8,961 bases of DNA, taken from assembly GCA_031425695.1 (NCBI GenBank), contig JANPJV010000043.1:1-8961 (forward strand), read 5' to 3'. The DNA comes from JANPJV01 sp031425695 (GTDB lineage: Bacteria > Pseudomonadota > Gammaproteobacteria > Xanthomonadales > SZUA-5). The notes beneath the pieces were generated by a model, which worked only from the letters and a program-made list of their open reading frames with translations, searched no databases and had not been told where the DNA came from. Positions 1 through 7,618 of the stretch are shown one piece after another. Position 1 is the stretch's first letter. Every line of letters begins with the position of its first letter. A program made the translations under genes and the position numbers.

Positions 1-71
1 CCCCCCGGACAACTTTCCGTTTTTCACCCCGTACATGGCTCAATTTTCGCCCGCGGCGCCCACAAAATGCC

Positions 72-677
72 CTACGACAGCCCAACGACCGGCTCCTGCG
101 GCAACGACGCCACCAGTTCGCGGGCCCACACGCCGCAGGCACTTGCGCAGGGGTGATACCCATCCGCGGCAAAGGCAGCCGGATCGTCCGGCACCGGCGT
201 CGGAAAATGATGGACGCCGGGCAGCTGCCTGGCGACTTGCGCCCCGACCTGGTCCAAGCGCTCGGCGCGGTGGCCGAAGAGCTGCCGCAGCAGCCAGGGC
301 AGCGCGGGAAAGCGGCGCATCGGCGGCACGCCGGCCAGCACGATGGTCGCCTGCGGCGAGTGCGCGCGCAAAGCCGCAAGCAGCACCAAGAGATTGCGCG
401 CCCAAGCGCGCGTGGAGGTCAGCCGGGTGACGTCATTCACGCCGACAGAAATCAGCACGTACTCCACCGGGTCGCCGGGCAAACGCGGCAGCACGTTCGC
501 AATGAGCTGGCCGCAATCAGCGCCATTGAGATCGAGCGCCTCCCAGCGCACTCGGGCTGCGAATCGCTCCGCCAGCGCCCGCGCATACTGCGCCGGCAGC
601 GCCTCGTCGATATGCCCGATGCCGACGCCAGCCACGATTGAGTCCCCGACCGCCAACGCCGGCGCTCCGGCCCGCAA
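72..677 (-). CDS. SGNH/GDSL-family hydrolase, catalytic part (N-terminus out of frame)
   Basis: This reading frame encodes about 201 residues with the full set of SGNH esterase/lipase blocks. The block I motif GDS is at residues 11-13, with Ser13 as the expected nucleophile. The block III motif GVND is at residues 79-82, and the block V motif DGYH is at residues 172-175, giving Asp172 and His175 of the triad. The family hydrolyses acyl or acetyl esters; the substrate here cannot be read from sequence. The only usable in-frame start is a TTG at 677, just ten residues before the nucleophile block, and an in-frame TGA lies a few codons upstream. Members of this kind usually have 40-50 residues ahead of GDS, and matching residues are found in another frame at 678-808. 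The gene is therefore probably frameshifted, either truly or by a sequencing error. The enzyme family is confident; the start is not. Confidence 0.82.
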   Translation of the reverse strand: MRAGAPALAVGDSIVAGVGIGHIDEALPAQYARALAERFAARVRWEALDLNGADCGQLIANVLPRLPGDPVEYVLISVGVNDVTRLTSTRAWARNLLVLLAALRAHSPQATIVLAGVPPMRRFPALPWLLRQLFGHRAERLDQVGAQVARQLPGVHHFPTPVPDDPAAFAADGYHPCASACGVWARELVASLPQEPVVGLS

Positions 678-808
678 CCGACCACCCCGAACCGCTCACC
701 CGGCGCCGGCGGCAACCGCAACGCCGTCCGCCGCAGCCACAGACCCTGCGGCAACGCAAACGGCAAGGCGATCCAGAAACCGAGGCGGGAAATGAGGGTG
801 GCTGGCAT
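678..808 (-). pseudogene. Displaced N-terminal segment of the SGNH hydrolase gene
   Basis: An ATG at 808 opens a frame of about 44 residues. It begins with a hydrophobic stretch (roughly residues 5-22, LISRLGFWIALPFALPQG), then a basic LRR and a Pro-rich segment ending in GERFGVVG. This is the kind of membrane-anchor leader that precedes the GDS block in many proteobacterial SGNH proteins. The frame runs into non-homologous sequence exactly where the catalytic frame begins. Adding one G to the GGG run on the minus strand (plus-strand CCC, 671-673) would join the two into one protein of about 245 residues reading VVGCGAGAPALAVGDS across the junction. A weak AGGA lies directly upstream of the ATG. 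That these are two halves of one gene is inference from frame continuity and family architecture. Confidence 0.6.
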
Positions 809-1027
809 GTCCTATCGCTAGCGCGTTCTGGAAGAAAAGGACGGGCACAAAGAAAATCTAAGGACAAGCAGCAAGAACAGCGAAGGAAAGCGTTTTGAAG
901 ACGAAGGAGCGTCGTTTGGTACGTACCTGGCACCAACCCAAAGTCTCCTTAGATTTTCTTGCTGCTTTTCCTTCGTGTCCTGCCCTTCCATGCAGGCTGC
1001 GATTCAATGAGGTCTTTCGCCGCGACA

Positions 1028-1111
1028 TCACCGCAAAAGCGCCCGCTTGAGCGTGTAAAGCGCGGAGATTTCATCGTCGCCGCGGCCCTCGGATTTGCAG
1101 GTGGCGTAGTC
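1028..1111 (-). pseudogene. Duplicated tail of the beta-hydroxyacid dehydrogenase gene
   Basis: Read on the minus strand, these bases encode the last 27 codons and TGA stop of the dehydrogenase at 1320-2201. The remnant reads DYATCKSEGRGDDEISALYT followed by LKRALLR, against DYATLKSEGRGDHEISALYT and LKRALLP in the intact gene. Three residue changes (Leu to Cys, His to Asp, Pro to Arg) mark some divergence since duplication. Homology stops abruptly upstream at about 1112, where unit 2 of the tandem repeat begins. There is no start codon or body, so this is a non-functional fragment carried by the duplication. Confidence 0.82.
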
Positions 1112-1121
1112 GGGGAAGAAA

Positions 1122-1275
1122 AGGACGAACACGAAGAAAATCTAAGAAAAGCAGGAAGAACAGCGAAGGAAAGCGTTTTGAAGACGAAGGAACTGCGTTT
1201 GTTACGTATCTGGCACCAACCCAAGGTCTCCTTAGATTTTCTTGCTGCTTTTCCTTAGATTTTCTCCGTGTCCTG
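1122..1275. repeat. Inverted-repeat block inside the tandem duplication
   Basis: The left arm (about 1122-1163) and right arm (about 1243-1275) are complementary over most of their length, sharing a GGAC...CACG-AGAAAATCTAAG-AAAAGCAG-AAGAA pattern on opposite strands, around a loop of roughly 80 bases. The 12-base core AGAAAATCTAAG (1135-1146) also has a second inverted match at 1231-1242. The first unit has a weaker version (left arm about 838-881, core match 947-960), lacking the 10-base piece present in the right arm of unit 2. It lies just past the dehydrogenase stop, so it could end that transcript, but no T-run follows a compact stem. Confidence 0.68.
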
Positions 1276-1319
1276 CCCTTTCATGCAGTCTGCGATTCAA
1301 TGAGGTCATCGCCGCGCCA

Positions 1320-2201
1320 TCACGGCAAAAGCGCCCGCTTGAGCGTGTAAAGCGCGGAGATTTCGTGATCGCCGCGGCCCTCGGATTTGAGGGTGGCGTA
1401 GTCGGCGTAGGCGCGTTCAACGGTGGGCAGGCTGGTGCCCAGGGCAGTGGCCATTTCGCGGACGATGCCGAGGTCCTTGTGCAGCAGTGCGAGCTTGAAG
1501 CCGCCCGCGAAGTTGCCATCGAGCATGCTGGCGCCACGCTTTTCCAGGAACCAGCTGTTGGCGGCGCCGGCGGTCAGCACCTGCAGCAGCTTGTCGCGCG
1601 GCAGCCCCAGCGCATCGGCGAAGGCGAGGGCTTCGCAGACACCTTCGGCAATGCCGCCGATCATGATCTGATTGACCGCCTTGGTGGCTTGCCCGGCACC
1701 CACCGCGCCCATCAGCATGGTCCGCGCTGCAAAGCACTGCAGCGCCGGCATGGCGCGCGCGAGGTCGGACTCGCTGCCGCCGATCATCACACTCAACTTG
1801 CCGTTCTTCGCGCCCTCGACGCCGCCGCTGAGCGGGGCATCCAGAAAGCCGACCCCGATCGCTGCGAGCTCGGTTGCCGCCGCCCGCGCGGTCTGTGCCG
1901 AGACCGTCGAGGTATCGATCACCAGCATGCCGGACCGCAAGCCCGGGCGCAGTCCGGCGATGACTTCGCGCACATCGGCATCGGCGGAGACGCACAGGAA
2001 AATGATCTCGGCAGCGGTCGCCAGCGCGGCCAGGTCTTCCGGTGCAGCGACGCCGAGCTCGGCGGCCAGCGCCGTGGCGCGCTCGCGCGTCCGATTCCAG
2101 ACCGCCGACAGCATGCCGTGGGCGGCCAGGTGGCGCGCCATCGGCGCGCCCATGGCGCCGAGGCCGACAAAGGCGCAGCGGGGGAGGGAGTATTCGCTCA
2201 T
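1320..2201 (-). CDS. NAD(P)-dependent beta-hydroxyacid dehydrogenase (3-hydroxyisobutyrate dehydrogenase family)
   Basis: The 293-residue protein has the usual length and two-domain layout of the family. An N-terminal Rossmann domain has the dinucleotide motif GLGAMGAPMA (residues 13-22). The substrate-binding DAPLSGG is at 121-127, and the C-terminal helical domain carries the catalytic Lys174 and nearby Asn177 in GQATKAVNQIM, plus HKDLG at 241-245. Such enzymes oxidise or reduce 3-hydroxyisobutyrate, tartronate semialdehyde or related short beta-hydroxyacids in the cytoplasm; which one cannot be decided here. I chose the ATG at 2201 because a GAGGGA lies about nine bases upstream and the preserved N-terminus starts there. 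The longer frame to 2288 reads through a palindrome and adds non-homologous residues. The next gene upstream on the strand is speA, 173 bases away. The last 27 codons are duplicated downstream. Confidence 0.9.
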   Translation of the reverse strand: MSEYSLPRCAFVGLGAMGAPMARHLAAHGMLSAVWNRTRERATALAAELGVAAPEDLAALATAAEIIFLCVSADADVREVIAGLRPGLRSGMLVIDTSTVSAQTARAAATELAAIGVGFLDAPLSGGVEGAKNGKLSVMIGGSESDLARAMPALQCFAARTMLMGAVGAGQATKAVNQIMIGGIAEGVCEALAFADALGLPRDKLLQVLTAGAANSWFLEKRGASMLDGNFAGGFKLALLHKDLGIVREMATALGTSLPTVERAYADYATLKSEGRGDHEISALYTLKRALLP

Positions 2202-2243
2202 CGTTCGAAGTCCCTCGCTGGGTGCACCGCGCATCCGAAATTG

Positions 2244-2353
2244 TTTGTTTTTGACGCAAAGGAACGCCAAGGGAGCAAATGGACGCAAAAAAAGCTACTT
2301 GCCTCCTTTGCGTCCCTTTGCCCCTTTTGCGTTCATTTGCGTCGAAAAAAAGA
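2244..2353. repeat. Long intergenic palindrome between speA and the dehydrogenase
   Basis: The arms 2253-2289 and 2307-2343 are 37 bases each and match as reverse complements at 32 of 37 positions, around a 17-base loop. Each arm is built from GACGCAAA-like words. Outside the arms a T-rich stretch (2244-2252) faces an A-rich stretch (2345-2351), extending the potential stem. Transcribed on the minus strand it follows the speA stop and precedes the dehydrogenase start, so it may act as an mRNA-end stabiliser or attenuator. The T-run is on the wrong side for a standard Rho-independent terminator in either direction. It looks like a member of a dispersed intergenic repeat family, which is inference from one copy. 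Confidence 0.82.
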
Positions 2354-2374
2354 GATCCAAGAAGGCGCAACCAC

Positions 2375-4249
2375 TCACTCGTCCCCGTGCAGATACGTAT
2401 ACCCACCGAGCCCGGCTTCGAGGGCTTCGCCGACGCGTTTCGCGTCAGTCGCGTTGAGGCCGGCGGCGGAGATCTTGGCGCGGTAGGCCATGCGCAGGTG
2501 GTCGATGTCGTAGCCGACGTACTGCAGCAGATCCAGCGTGGTGTCGCCCTGGCGCGCCTCCTCGAGATCGAAACCGCCGGGGCGCGAGCGCACGCAGACG
2601 GTGTCGGTGTCGCCGAACAGGTTGTGGATGTCGCCGAGGGTCTCCTGGTAAGCGCCGACCAGGAAGAAAGCGAGGTGGTAGGGGCTTGACCCGGGTGCAT
2701 GGACCGGCATGGTGCTCTGCACGGTCTCGCTGTCGACGTAGTGGTCGATGCGGCCATCGGAGTCGCAGGTCAGGTCTTCGAGCACGGCGCGTCGCAATGG
2801 CGGCGCATCCAGGCCCGCGACGGGAACGATCGGAAACACCTGCTCCAGTGCCCACACGTCCGGCATCGACTGGAACACCGAGAGGTTGACGAAAAACTTG
2901 TCGGCGAGCTTCTCGGTCAGCTCCTCGTGCGCCTGCAGATGCGCGCGATGGCCGCCGGCCAGGCGCAGGTGCACCGCATGCGCGATCGCGTAATAGACAT
3001 CGTCGAGCGCAGCGCGCTCTTCGAGGTCGATCTGCCCGAGCGCGAACAGGGTCTGGCCCTCCTGGGCGTAATGCAGCGCTTCCTGGTAGAGCTCGAGCGG
3101 TGGGCGCCGGCCGAGATCGGCATACAGCTCCTTGAGGTGCCGGAGCGCCGTTGAACGGCCCTGCGTACCCGCGCCGGTATTGCCCTCGGGCATGCGCTCG
3201 ACCGCGGTCACATCCGAGATCAGCACCGCGTGGTGGGCGGTCATTGCGCGCCCGGATTCGGTAAGGATGCGCGGCTGCGGCAGGCCGTGTTCCGCGCACA
3301 CTTCGGCGAGCGGCGCAACGATCGCCTGCGCGTACTGGTCGATGCCGTAGTTGATCGAGCAGAAACTGCGCGAGCGCGTGCCCTCGTAGTCGACGCCGAG
3401 CCCGCCACCGACGTCCACGTGGGTGACGTTGTGGCCGAGCCGGTGCAACTCGGCGAAATAGCGCACCGCCTCGCGCATGCCCTGGGCGATGTCGCGCACG
3501 TTGGAGATCTGCGAGCCCATGTGGAAATGCAGCAGCTTCAACGACTGGCTGAGTCCCGCCGCGGCAAGCGCCGAAGACAGCTCGATCAGCTGGCGCGGCA
3601 TCAAGCCGAACTTGGCCTTGTCGCCGCCGGTGTTCTGCCACTTGCCGGCACCGATCGAGACCAGCCGTACGCGCACGCCGAGCAGCGGCTCGACACCGAG
3701 GCGCGCGGCCTCTTCGATCACCAGCGGCAGCTCATTGGCCTTCTCGATCACGATGATGACGTCGAGCCCGAGCTTGCGCCCGATCAGCGCCAGGCGGACG
3801 TACTCGCGATCCTTGTAGCCGTTGCAGACGACCGTGCCGCGCTGGGCCATCGCCAGCACCGTCATCAGCTCGGGCTTGCTGCCGGCTTCGAGACCGAAGC
3901 CCTCGCCGCAATGCCGTGCCAGCTCAGCGACCACGTTGCGCTGCTGGTTGACCTTGATCGGGTAGATCGCGGTGTAGCCGCCGGCGTAATCGCGCTCGGC
4001 CATCGCCCGCGCGAACGCACCCTGCAGCCGGCCCAGCCGATCACTCAGGATTTCGGGAAAGCGCACCAGCAATGGGATCCGCAATCCCTGTCGCTGCGCC
4101 GCCTCGATCACATCGGCGAGCGCTACCGCGCGACTTTGATCGGCCTGCGGCAGCACCACCAGCTGACCCGCGTCATCGACGTCGAAATACCCATCCGACC
4201 AATGCGCAATGCTGTAGGTGCGCCGCGCGTCTTCGATGCTCCAAGCCAT
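2375..4249 (-). CDS. speA: Biosynthetic arginine decarboxylase
   Basis: The 624-residue protein matches SpeA throughout. It converts arginine to agmatine and CO2 with pyridoxal phosphate and is the first step of the agmatine route to putrescine and spermidine. The PLP-binding lysine is Lys99 in AIYPIKVNQQ. HFHMGSQ (241-247) and GGGLGVDYEG (281-290) form the phosphate and cofactor pocket of the fold III (alanine racemase-like) barrel. ILTESGRA (328-335) and the catalytic Cys495 in CDSDGRID belong to the C-terminal part. Length is close to the roughly 630-660 typical of the family. The start ATG at 4249 gives the usual N-terminus (MAWSIEDARRTYSIAHWSDG); a GGGG a few bases upstream is a weak ribosome site. 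No speB or aguA is visible next to it. It follows the kinase gene by 197 bases containing a REP palindrome, so it is probably transcribed separately. Confidence 0.97.
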   Translation of the reverse strand: MAWSIEDARRTYSIAHWSDGYFDVDDAGQLVVLPQADQSRAVALADVIEAAQRQGLRIPLLVRFPEILSDRLGRLQGAFARAMAERDYAGGYTAIYPIKVNQQRNVVAELARHCGEGFGLEAGSKPELMTVLAMAQRGTVVCNGYKDREYVRLALIGRKLGLDVIIVIEKANELPLVIEEAARLGVEPLLGVRVRLVSIGAGKWQNTGGDKAKFGLMPRQLIELSSALAAAGLSQSLKLLHFHMGSQISNVRDIAQGMREAVRYFAELHRLGHNVTHVDVGGGLGVDYEGTRSRSFCSINYGIDQYAQAIVAPLAEVCAEHGLPQPRILTESGRAMTAHHAVLISDVTAVERMPEGNTGAGTQGRSTALRHLKELYADLGRRPPLELYQEALHYAQEGQTLFALGQIDLEERAALDDVYYAIAHAVHLRLAGGHRAHLQAHEELTEKLADKFFVNLSVFQSMPDVWALEQVFPIVPVAGLDAPPLRRAVLEDLTCDSDGRIDHYVDSETVQSTMPVHAPGSSPYHLAFFLVGAYQETLGDIHNLFGDTDTVCVRSRPGGFDLEEARQGDTTLDLLQYVGYDIDHLRMAYRAKISAAGLNATDAKRVGEALEAGLGGYTYLHGDE

Positions 4250-4331
4250 GACGCTACCCCGCTGATACAGAGGCGGCGGAGGATAGCAGCCGCGGGCGTC
4301 AGGACCGGTTGATGAGCGCGGATGGCTTTTC

Positions 4332-4422
4332 GTAGGTCATGTTGATCGCGCCAGCGATCTACTTGACGGCTATTGGATCGGAAAGCCGTCAAGTAGTCCG
4401 CTTCGCGGACAACATGACCTGC
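4332..4422. repeat. REPIN-like GTAG repeat, copy A
   Basis: Two REP-like hairpins lie head to head. Arm 1 (4332-4367) starts GTAGGTCATGTTG, forms a stem ATCGC/GCGAT with loop GCCA, and ends CTACTTGAC. Arm 2 (4388-4422) is its near reverse complement, with stem GTCCGC/GCGGAC and loop TTCG, ending CATGACCTGC. The spacer adds GGC/GCC pairs to the large outer stem. A GTAG head followed by an imperfect hairpin is the hallmark of REP sequences mobilised by REP-associated tyrosine transposases (RAYTs), such as the SMAG family of Stenotrophomonas. No RAYT is in this window. The element sits between the kinase stop and the speA start. A second copy is at 7499-7584. Confidence 0.88.
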
Positions 4423-4446
4423 AAACAGCCGAGCGATTCAATGCCG

Positions 4447-6570
<2,124 letters not shown>

Positions 6571-6710
6571 GACCTTCTTTGATCCTTGAAGTTTGCCGGC
6601 GCCGCCGCGAGACCCTTAGTGTAGTCCCGCGTCGGGCTTCACCTGGATATCTCTCCCACGCAATAAAGCGCACCGAGGGGACGGTTCAGGGGGAGGAAAC
6701 AGGTTTTCGG

Positions 6711-6900
6711 TTGCTGGTTGTTGGTTGTCGGCGGCAAAAGCAGGGCTCGCTCTGGACCTCGCTGTCAGCAACCAGCAACCAACAATCAGCTAGCGAAAGC
6801 GGGCTTCTAGGTTGCTCGATTGTTAGTGGGAAGCGGCAAAAGTTGGCAGGCTTTTGACCCTGCTGCCAACAACCAACAACCAACAACCAACAACCAGCAA
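6711..6900. repeat. CCAACAA heptad repeats with flanking inverted copy
   Basis: Four perfect CCAACAA heptads plus one CCAGCAA run from 6866 to 6900, ending four bases before the response-regulator stop codon. The same words occur at 6765-6785 (TCAGCAA, CCAGCAA, CCAACAA). In inverted form they occur at 6711-6727, which is a perfect 17-base reverse complement of 6884-6900. The tract therefore forms a long imperfect inverted repeat over 190 bases. The rest of the gap, 6571-6710, holds no gene or strong promoter that I can see. Short reading frames through the heptads give Val/Gly/Cys/Trp/Leu-rich peptides that are products of the repeat and not real proteins. Confidence 0.85.
6838..6870 (-). terminator. 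Possible Rho-independent terminator for the response regulator gene
   Basis: On the minus strand an 8-base perfect stem GTTGGCAG/CTGCCAAC (plus coordinates 6863-6870 and 6842-6849) with a 13-base loop is followed at once by TTTT and then GCC. An alternative pairing using CAGG/CCTG shortens the loop. It lies about 35 bases past the response-regulator stop, in the right direction. The T-run is short, so the call is tentative. Confidence 0.45.
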
Positions 6901-6904
6901 CCCG

Positions 6905-7369
6905 CTACTTGTCCTTCAGCCCCGCCAGGGCGCGGTCGACGCGGACGAAGACTTCCGGCCGCGAGAATGGCTTCTTCATGAAGTCGTCGGCGCCGATCTT
7001 CTGCGCCCAGAACTGCTCGGTGGCCTGTTCGTTGCCGCTCATCATGATCACCGGGATCTGCGCGGTGAGCGGGTCGCGGCGCAGCGTGCGCAGGGCGGCG
7101 AAGCCGTTCATGCCGGGCAGGACGATATCGAGAAAGATCAGCCGCGGCAGGTTCTGGCGCGCCATCTGGATGCCGCTTTCGGCATCGAAGGCTTCCAACG
7201 GCTCATACCCACTCTGCTCGAGCATGCGCCGCAGCAGGGTCACGACGGTGGTCGAGTCGTCGATGATCAGGATCAGGGTGCCGCGCTTGACGCGGGCGCG
7301 CGCCTTTCCGCGCCGGTCATCTGCGCCGGCACCGCCAAAGATACTGCGCACGAAATCAAACAGGCCCAT
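6905..7369 (-). CDS. Single-domain response regulator with short N-terminal extension
   Basis: The 154-residue protein is a stand-alone receiver (REC) domain covering about residues 31-150. The acidic pair is Asp37-Asp38, the phospho-acceptor is Asp81 in LIFLDIVLPGMNG, the switch Ser111 is in IMMSGN, and the conserved Lys133 is in KKPF. All residues needed for phosphotransfer from a histidine kinase and for Mg2+ binding are present. There is no DNA-binding output domain, so it likely acts by protein contact, as CheY- or PilG/PilH-type regulators do. The first 30 residues are a separate piece: MGLFDFVRSIFGG could be an amphipathic helix, followed by an Arg/Lys-rich linker. The ATG at 7369 is supported by AAGGGGA four bases upstream (7374-7380). 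It lies upstream of the Ser/Thr kinase on the same strand and is divergent from pgk. No cognate histidine kinase is in view. Confidence 0.92.
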   Translation of the reverse strand: MGLFDFVRSIFGGAGADDRRGKARARVKRGTLILIIDDSTTVVTLLRRMLEQSGYEPLEAFDAESGIQMARQNLPRLIFLDIVLPGMNGFAALRTLRRDPLTAQIPVIMMSGNEQATEQFWAQKIGADDFMKKPFSRPEVFVRVDRALAGLKDK

Positions 7370-7498
7370 CGTATCCCCTTCGGTATCCCGTCAATCACTG
7401 TGCCCAACACAGGCTGTCGCCGCAGCAGTCCCCACTGCGACGCCGGACTGCAGAGCATCCGCCAAAGCGGGACCGGAGCGCCAGCCCCAGGACATTGA

Positions 7499-7584
7499 GT
7501 AGGTCATGTTGTCCGCGCTGGCGGACTACTTGACAATGCGAGGTTGACTGTCAAGTAGTCCGCTTCGCGGTCAACATGACCTAC
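7499..7584. repeat. REPIN-like GTAG repeat, copy B
   Basis: This has the same two-armed layout as 4332-4422. Arm 1 (7499-7534) begins GTAGGTCATGTTG, has stem TCCGC/GCGGA with loop GCTG, and ends CTACTTGAC. Arm 2 (7550-7584) is the near reverse complement and ends CATGACCTAC, so both GTAG ends are intact. The spacer is 15 bases against 20 in copy A. Within arm 1, 12 of 14 outer positions pair, with two T-T mismatches. It lies between the divergent response regulator and pgk, only 35 bases before the pgk start codon and 25 before its ribosome site. Confidence 0.9.
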
Positions 7585-7608
7585 TTTGAAAAGCTTTCCT
7601 ACTTTCCT

Positions 7609-7612
7609 GGAG
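7609..7612 (+). promoter_or_regulatory. Ribosome binding site of pgk
   Basis: GGAG sits six bases before the ATG at 7619 and supports that start over the in-frame ATG at 7634. The resulting N-terminus, MSFLRMSDLGLAGKRV, has the same offset as typical enterobacterial Pgk proteins. Confidence 0.65.
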
Positions 7613-7618
7613 CCTTGA

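Larger units (their letters stand above)
831..1410. repeat. Imperfect tandem duplication, units of about 284-293 bases
   Basis: Unit 1 starts at 831 (GAAGAAAAGGAC) and unit 2 at 1115 with the same 12 bases. Matching landmarks keep an offset of 283-284 through the first part (CGAAGGAAAG at 881 and 1164; CTTAGATTTT at 948 and 1231). The offset becomes 292-293 after a 10-base insertion in unit 2 (GATTCAATGA at 1001 and 1294; GCCCGCTTGA at 1041 and 1333). Each unit holds an inverted-repeat block followed by the last codons of the downstream dehydrogenase gene. In unit 2 those codons are the real gene end. No protein-coding signal is convincing elsewhere in the gap 809-1319, which is otherwise explained by this duplication. 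Confidence 0.88.

Noticed and set aside
1..71. A minus-strand gene start at the ATG at 36 running off the left edge
   Set aside because: Only 12 codons are visible, with no ribosome site and no recognisable sequence.
2202..2288. Longer start for the dehydrogenase (29 extra residues)
   Set aside because: The extra codons come partly from the intergenic palindrome and do not resemble the family N-terminus; the ATG at 2201 has a better ribosome site and places the Rossmann motif normally.
1242..2486. A 414-codon plus-strand frame across the dehydrogenase
   Set aside because: It is antisense to the dehydrogenase, reads through both flanking repeats, and shows no domain.
1417..2757. A 446-codon minus-strand frame spanning the dehydrogenase and the end of speA
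   Set aside because: It is a shifted frame of two well-supported genes and runs through the 2244-2353 palindrome; composition is Arg-rich with no motif.
3230..4312. A 360-codon plus-strand frame opposite speA
   Set aside because: It is antisense to speA, whose motifs are unambiguous; no family resemblance.
6866..6900. CRISPR-like array from the CCAACAA tract
   Set aside because: Units are seven bases with no spacers, and no cas genes are present; it is a simple tandem repeat.
7425..7451. GCAGTCC/GGACTGC inverted repeat upstream of the response regulator
   Set aside because: Seven pairs with a 13-base loop is within chance in GC-rich sequence and no second copy is seen.
7530..7535. TTGACA as a -35 box for pgk
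   Set aside because: It is part of the REPIN arm word CTACTTGAC, and no TATAAT-like box lies 16-18 bases downstream.
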